Below, in pieces: positions 59,357 through 64,000 of a stretch of DNA of 64,000 nucleotides. The position numbers and the translations under genes are program-made. The stretch comes from Isochrysis galbana. Its lineage: Eukaryota > Haptophyta > Isochrysidales > Isochrysidaceae. The notes beneath the pieces were generated by a model, which had not been told where the DNA came from, did no database searches, and saw only the letters and a program-made list of their open reading frames with translations. How positions within the stretch are numbered: position 1 is the stretch's first letter; each line of letters opens with the position of its first letter. The stretch lies in the NCBI GenBank assembly GCA_018136815.1, contig CM030941.1, positions 2,710,984-2,774,983 of the forward strand, given 5' to 3'.

Positions 59357-60433
59357 TTAAGCGATCGAGTCGGCGCCTGCAATGATCTCCATGAGCTCCT
59401 GGGTGATCTTAGCCTGGCGCGCGCGGTTCATCTTCTGCTCAAGGTTCTTCTGGAGCTCCTTGGCGTTGTCGGTGGCGGCCTGCATAGCGGTCATGCGTGA
59501 GGCGAGCTCGGAGGCGACGGACTCCTGGAGCGTGCGGAGGATCTGGCCGTTCAGGTAGAGGGGCAGGATGGCGTTGAGGAGCTGCGACGGCTCCTGTTCG
59601 AAAATCATGTCAGCCGCGAACTCTGCAGGGGCAGCTTTGTCCACCTTCTCCTTCTCAATGGTGAAGTCGCCGTCCTTGGTTGACATCTTGAAGATCTCGT
59701 CGCCGTCGGTCTCGATGCCCTGGGGCGTAAGCGGCACAATGGTGCGGATGGAGGGGACCGAGGAGATCATGGAGATGAAAGAAGTGTAGACAAGCTCGAC
59801 ACGGTCGAGCTCACCAGCATAGTAAGAGGAGAGAAGCTCCGAGGCGATCTCGGTGGCCATGGCGGCGGTCGGGGCGCCGCCGCACGGCATGGCCTTACGG
59901 ACCGGGACTTCACGACGCTTGAAGTAGCTGCCACCCTTGTTACCCACGAGGATGAGCTCCGCCTCGACGCCTTGCGCCTTCAGCTCCTTGATGCGGCTCT
60001 CCGTCTTCTTGATGGCAGCGGAGTTGTATGAGCCGCACAGACCGCGGTCGCCGGTGACCACGAGAAGGCCGACCTTCTTGGCCTCACGCTGCTGGAGGAG
60101 GGGGATGTCGAGGCCCTCGGTCGACAGACGCTTGAGGAGACCGCCGAGGATGCGCTCGAGTGTCTCGGAGAAGGGGCGCGAGCGAAGGCACGCCTCTTGC
60201 GCACGGCGGACCTTGGCCGCAGCGACGAGACGCATGGCAGAGGTGATCTTCTTGGTGTTCTTCACCGAGCCGACGCGGTCACGGAGATCACGGATGTTGT
60301 CACCCATGATCGGGCCAGCCGCCACACGCGGCATCACAGGCGTGGCCGCAATCTGCGAGCCCATGCCCGTGGCCGCCATCGGCGAGTGGAAAGCAGTGAC
60401 AGCCGCAGCGGTGGTGAGAAGGAAGTACAACAT
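59357..60433 (-). CDS. atpC: Plastid ATP synthase gamma subunit
   Basis: 358 residues, intronless. The leader MLYFLLTTAAAVTAFHSP is a signal peptide with the AFHSP plastid motif; the ATG at 60433 starts it, and upstream in-frame codons lack a Met. The mature part reads GDNIRDLRDRVGSVKNTKKI, TSAMRLVAAAKVRRAQ, GLLVVTGDRGLCGSYNSAAI, and the C-terminal helix NAKELQKNLEQKMNRARQAK with ITQELMEIIAGA, all standard for the F1 gamma subunit, the rotor shaft that couples proton flow to ATP synthesis on the thylakoid. The regulatory insertion of green plants with its Cys pair is absent: the corresponding part (TDGDEIFKMSTKDGDFTIEK) has no Cys, so thiol control of the green type is not expected. Confidence 0.95.
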   Translation of the reverse strand: MLYFLLTTAAAVTAFHSPMAATGMGSQIAATPVMPRVAAGPIMGDNIRDLRDRVGSVKNTKKITSAMRLVAAAKVRRAQEACLRSRPFSETLERILGGLLKRLSTEGLDIPLLQQREAKKVGLLVVTGDRGLCGSYNSAAIKKTESRIKELKAQGVEAELILVGNKGGSYFKRREVPVRKAMPCGGAPTAAMATEIASELLSSYYAGELDRVELVYTSFISMISSVPSIRTIVPLTPQGIETDGDEIFKMSTKDGDFTIEKEKVDKAAPAEFAADMIFEQEPSQLLNAILPLYLNGQILRTLQESVASELASRMTAMQAATDNAKELQKNLEQKMNRARQAKITQELMEIIAGADSIA

Positions 60434-62000
60434 GGCAATCTGGGAAGCGAGGGGGAGTGAGCGGCGTGATCTCAAGGCTCCGTGCGCTCACGGTCGCGTG
60501 TAGGCGAACTAGCGGGACTGGGCTCAGCAGGGAGATTCGGGGTCAGGCGACCGCAGCGAGCGCTGAGTGGAGAAGAGACATGGGGGGCGGGTGTGGCGCG
60601 CCGAGTGCAGCGCGCGCCAGCGCAGCACATTGCTGTGGCTGCTGGCTCTCGCCACTGCCGTTCTGTTTGTGCAGCTGCCGCGCGGGGCGAGCGCGCGAGA
60701 GAGTTGGGGCATGTGATGGGGGAAGGGGAAGGGCGAGGTCTGACCCTCGTGGCAGGGAGCAGCGGGCGGATCACTCCCGGTGGTGAGAGCCCCAACATGC
60801 TGTACGAGGAGAAGTGGCGCGTGGTTATGTGAAGAAGCGGCGGGAGAGCTAGGAGGTGGCGGCGGAGGGACAATCGAGGGGAGGAGAGGAGAGGGGGAGA
60901 GAGAGAGGGGAGAGAGAGGTCGAGCGAGGGTTAGGAGGGGAGCGAGGCGAGGGAGAGATTTGGGGGGGGGGAGGGGCGCGGGGGCCGGGGGGGGGGGCGG
61001 GGGGGGGGGCAGGGAGGGGAGGGGCGGGGCGGGGCGGGGCGGGGGGGAGCGGGAGGGGGGGGAGGGGCTCCCGCGCCCGGGGGGAAGGGGCGGGGGGGGG
61101 GGGGGCGCGGCTCACTACTCGGCAGGCCTTCGCAGCGTTTCTCTCCCTCTCTCCCTCTCTCTCTCTCTCTTCCTCTGGCGAATCACCCAGATCTTCTTCT
61201 CTCTGCGCTGTTTTATGATGTTCTCGACAGACGTCTCGCACTCTCACTTTCTCTCCTCTCGTCTTTCGGGCGCTTTTTGATCTGCCGTGCCCCGAAACGT
61301 TTGAGGCGGATAGAGAAAGAACGGGCATGCTCACCGGCCAGGCGAGGCGAGCCGCACCGAGCCGAACTGTCACAGGAAGAAGGCTTGAAGATAGAGAGAA
61401 GAAATCGGGCGTTGGAGGTGAGACTGCGACCTCGGCAGGGGCGTGTGGGCGAGAGTGGAGAGGAGAGGAGAGTTGGGGGGGGGGGGGCTCGAGGAGGGAG
61501 AGAGATTCCGATTCCTCCGCCGGCAGATCCCCCCTCCCCGGGGAGAGGGGAGAAGGGGCGGGGGGGGGGGGGGGGGGCTGTAGGAGAAGATATAGATCTC
61601 TCAAGGAGTACGTGAATAGGAGAGGCGCAGCGCTGCCGCCGCCCCCCCCCCTCCCAGCCCCCCCCCCCCCCCCCCCCCGCCGCTGCGCGCGAGCCAATTA
61701 ACGCCGACGGCCCAGCGCAGACCGCGAGGTGCGCACGAGCTCGCGCCTCCCCCCCCCACCCGGTATCCTCTTCGCTCCCTGCGCCACGCCCTTCTCTACT
61801 CCTCTACTATAGAACTGCACCGATCGCGTTTTGTTTTCTTCGCCTCCCTTCCCCCCGCCCGGTTTCCCTCCTCCCCCTCTAGTCTCGGTGGCGCCGGCGG
61901 CAGCGGCGGCTACCCTCTCTCTCTCCTTCCTCCTCTCCCTCTCGCTCTCCACTCTCTCGGGGGCGCGCACGCGTTGAATAGGGCCCCGATCAGCAGGCCG
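60434..62000. other. Intergenic, low-complexity G/C tracts
   Basis: Purine-rich on the plus strand from 60850 to 61140 with long G runs, a (CT)n tract at 61141-61172, and G or C runs at 61460, 61560 and 61640-61680. Long open frames here are composition artefacts. CTCTACTATAGAACTGC at 61798 could be a promoter element for the Rab gene. Confidence 0.5.
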
Positions 62001-62909
62001 ATGGTCTCGGTCGGTGGCCAGTTCGACCACATCTTCAAAATCCTCCTCATTGGCGATGCAGGTGTTGGGAAGTCGTCGATCCTGCTCCGCTTCACCGATG
62101 ACGCCTTCGAGGAACACCTCGCCTCGACGATTGGGGTCGACTTCAAGGTGAAGACCGTGACGATGCGAGGAAAGACGCTCAAGCTCACCATTTGGGATAC
62201 CGCCGGCCAGGAGCGCTTTCGCACCCTTACCTCCTCCTACTACCGAGGCTGCCACGGAATCATCCTTGTCTTTGACGTCAACGACCGCGCATCCTTCGAG
62301 CATCTCAGGAATTGGCTCGATGAGTTTGAGCTGTATGCTACGACAGCTCATGCTGCCAAGCTGCTGGTGATTACGAATCAGCCCAGCCAACGCATCCCTC
62401 TCTGCCCGTGACGCCCTTTGCAGTCCTTGCAAGTACAGCAGGGTGCTGGCGACCTTGCAAGTACAGCAAGGTGCAAGTACAGCAAGGTGCCGACATGTCT
62501 GGGCGCCGCGACTGAGCGATGCACCATCCCGCCGTAGGTGGGCAACAAGATCGACTTAGAGGCGCGCGAGGTGACACAGGAGGAGGCGCAGGCATTCGCG
62601 CGGCAGCAGGCGAGTTTGGCGCGCGTTCTGTGCAAGCGACTTTGTGCTATGACGAGTAGCCCTTTGGCACGGAATAACACAATGCTCGCGATGCTCAGCC
62701 GCCCATGCTATTGATCCGTCCCCTGCGTCTAGGCTATGGTGTATATCGAGACGAGCGCCAAGTCTCGCATGGGAATCATCCAGTCTTTTGACGAGATCGT
62801 TATGAAGATTCTCGATACTCCTGAGCTCCTCGCTGAGGCGGGTGGTCGGGCAACCGCACTGCCCCAAACCATCGAGCCCGATGACAGCGGCGCATGCGGC
62901 ATGTGCTGA
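62001..62909 (+). CDS. Rab18/RabC-type small GTPase
   Basis: Three exons: 62001-62366, 62538-62609 and 62733-62909, 204 residues. It is a membrane-bound GTP switch of vesicle traffic; Rab18 acts at ER and lipid droplets in animals. Motifs: P-loop GDAGVGKSS, switch [36 protein letters not shown] (exon 2: [16 protein letters not shown]) and ETSAK (exon 3: [12 protein letters not shown]). It ends GACGMC, with two Cys for prenylation. '[20 protein letters not shown]' and '[11 protein letters not shown]' favour Rab18/RabC over Rab1 or Rab8. Intron 1 has a weak donor (GTGATT) and a TAG acceptor; intron 2 has a GC donor (CAG/GCGAGT). Without the second and third exons the protein would lack the guanine-specificity motif and the lipid anchor. 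Confidence 0.88.
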
Positions 62910-63600
62910 TCGCACCAGTTGCCGACTGGGCCTGTAGCTGCACGCCACCCCTGTAAAGACGAAGGCACCCAGTATCCGCATACATAGTGGTCCTATGCAT
63001 AGAGGCCCTTTAAAACAGAGGTGCCAAACACGTTGCTATCCTGGGGCCATGCCACATGCATAGGCAGTGAGGATGAAGCGACACATTGCTGCCCGGTAAC
63101 TTCACGAGCGTGTCGTGGTGTTGTGGACAACGAGCTGCTCAGGAACCAAGTTGCTATGCTGTAGCAGGCGGGCCAGGAATTGTGAACGCGACAACATAAG
63201 CCCTTCGGTCTTTGCAAGGGTTCTTGCCCGTTCACATCCAACTTGCGCACTCTGTTGGCCATATGCAACCATTTCTAGTGCATCATTATGCATCATCTAT
63301 GCGCGAGACCAGGGACGTGTGGCGCATAATGCTGACAGGGCCCTTCTGTGCTATGCTCCGCTGTTGTGGTGTGGTGGTTAGTCTAAGGACATTGAAACCT
63401 CAACTAAGAACTACGAATTAAGTTTGATAGAGCTAAATAACTAAGGGCCCTTCTCGCCTCGCTCGTGGCCTAGGAACTCCACCGTGTAGCCACGCCTTAT
63501 CTCCCTCACCCCCCCCCCCCCCCCCCAACCTGCCTTGCGGCTCATCCCCATCCCCTTGCCATGTGCATGTGCTCTACCTAGCAGTGTTCAACCTACATAC
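62910..63600. other. 3' flank of Rab gene, nothing recognised
   Basis: Mixed sequence; a C run at 63507-63525. No gene evident. Confidence 0.4.
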
Positions 63601-63606
63601 AACCTA

Positions 63607-64000
63607 CTCTTAGAGTAGGGGTCATGGGGGTTTGCCTCGCGCCCCTCCCCTCAGGCACTAACGCCCCTTCTCTGTCACACATCCTCACGCCATACCCTTT
63701 GGCATGTGCTGAGCAGCCAACTCACTCAACCAAACACTCCCAGACGGCACACCGCGACGCGCAACCCCTCCCCCTCGCCCAGTCGCCCAGCCCCATTCCA
63801 ATAGCGTACTGACCCCACCACCCCACCATCTCTGAGACACTGAGACAGAGACAGTCAGACGACTCGGACGGCTCCCGAGGCCGGCGGGGCGAGCGAGGGG
63901 GAGGCAGGGGGCTCAGGGGCGCAGCCCCAGCCTCCACTGCCACTGCCCCCATGAGCCGCCCAGCCGGTCAGCTGCAGCTGGTCCCAGGTCCCCCCGGAGG
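63607..64000 (+). repeat. Fragment related to AACTAAG-type elements (runs off window)
   Basis: GGGGCGAGCGAGGGGGAGGC and GCAGCCCCAGCCTCCACTGC resemble the middle of the elements at 8018, 18179 and 57576. Its 5' end does not show the hairpin. Confidence 0.4.

Noticed and set aside
60849-61697. Open frames on both strands in G-run sequence
   Set aside because: Homopolymer and dinucleotide tracts give spurious frames; no domain visible.
61698-62432. Minus-strand frame over Rab exon 1
   Set aside because: Antisense of a gene with all GTPase motifs on the plus strand.
1-64000. CRISPR arrays, rRNA or canonical tRNA genes, bacterial operons
   Set aside because: No regularly spaced repeats of the right size, no rRNA signature, and no complete tRNA cloverleaf noticed; introns and LTR elements show nuclear eukaryotic DNA.

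Overview
The window looks like nuclear DNA of a GC-rich photosynthetic protist with a complex red-lineage plastid, most likely a haptophyte, with a stramenopile such as a pelagophyte as the alternative. Reasons: two nuclear plastid genes (ATP synthase gamma and an LPA1/Rep27-like protein) start with a signal peptide followed at once by an AF.xP motif (TAFHSP, AAFQAP), the bipartite leader of such plastids. Host genes carry short spliceosomal introns, two with GC-AG ends. A meiotic DMC1 recombinase is present, and a Pro-rich (SPPPP)n wall-type protein resembles algal glycoproteins. The organism is inferred, not proven.

Host genes by position: mitochondrial ribosomal protein uS11 (4.9-5.5 kb, minus, 2 exons); a small one-pass membrane protein (6.6-6.9 kb); an unrecognised secreted or type II membrane Cys-containing protein (9.5-10.5 kb, minus); peroxisomal carnitine acyltransferase ending in SKL (12.8-14.9 kb, 4 exons); DMC1-like recombinase (16.3-17.6 kb, 3 exons); a 1450-residue coiled-coil protein (19.4-23.9 kb, minus, 2 exons); the Pro-rich protein, cut by an assembly gap (28.6-30.4 kb, minus); a secretory-route SAM methyltransferase (50.1-51.3 kb); an LPA1-like photosystem II assembly factor (56.0-57.1 kb); plastid ATP synthase gamma (59.4-60.4 kb, minus); and a Rab18/RabC GTPase (62.0-62.9 kb, 3 exons). 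They share no pathway or operon; they form gene islands between repeats.

The rest is mostly mobile DNA. The main item is a 16-kb Ty3/gypsy chromovirus-type LTR retrotransposon at 33510-49529 on the minus strand, with near-identical LTRs and a GACTT target duplication. Its pol region carries a methyltransferase-like domain (PPCTYLS motif) ahead of the protease. A 2.1-kb element with 35-bp imperfect terminal inverted repeats, carrying J-like/ankyrin and membrane-protein reading frames, sits inside it. Other items are a second short LTR element (161 to beyond 3409), copia, Ty3, hAT and LINE fragments, a family of non-LTR-type insertions with a variable 5' hairpin (three copies with 15-19 bp target duplications), and a small repeat family starting CCTAGATG whose internal 6-mer differs from copy to copy. 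Two 100-N gaps (3410-3509, 28510-28609) mark scaffold joins.

Exon boundaries come from reading GT/GC...AG junctions and family conservation by eye. No alignment or database search was run.
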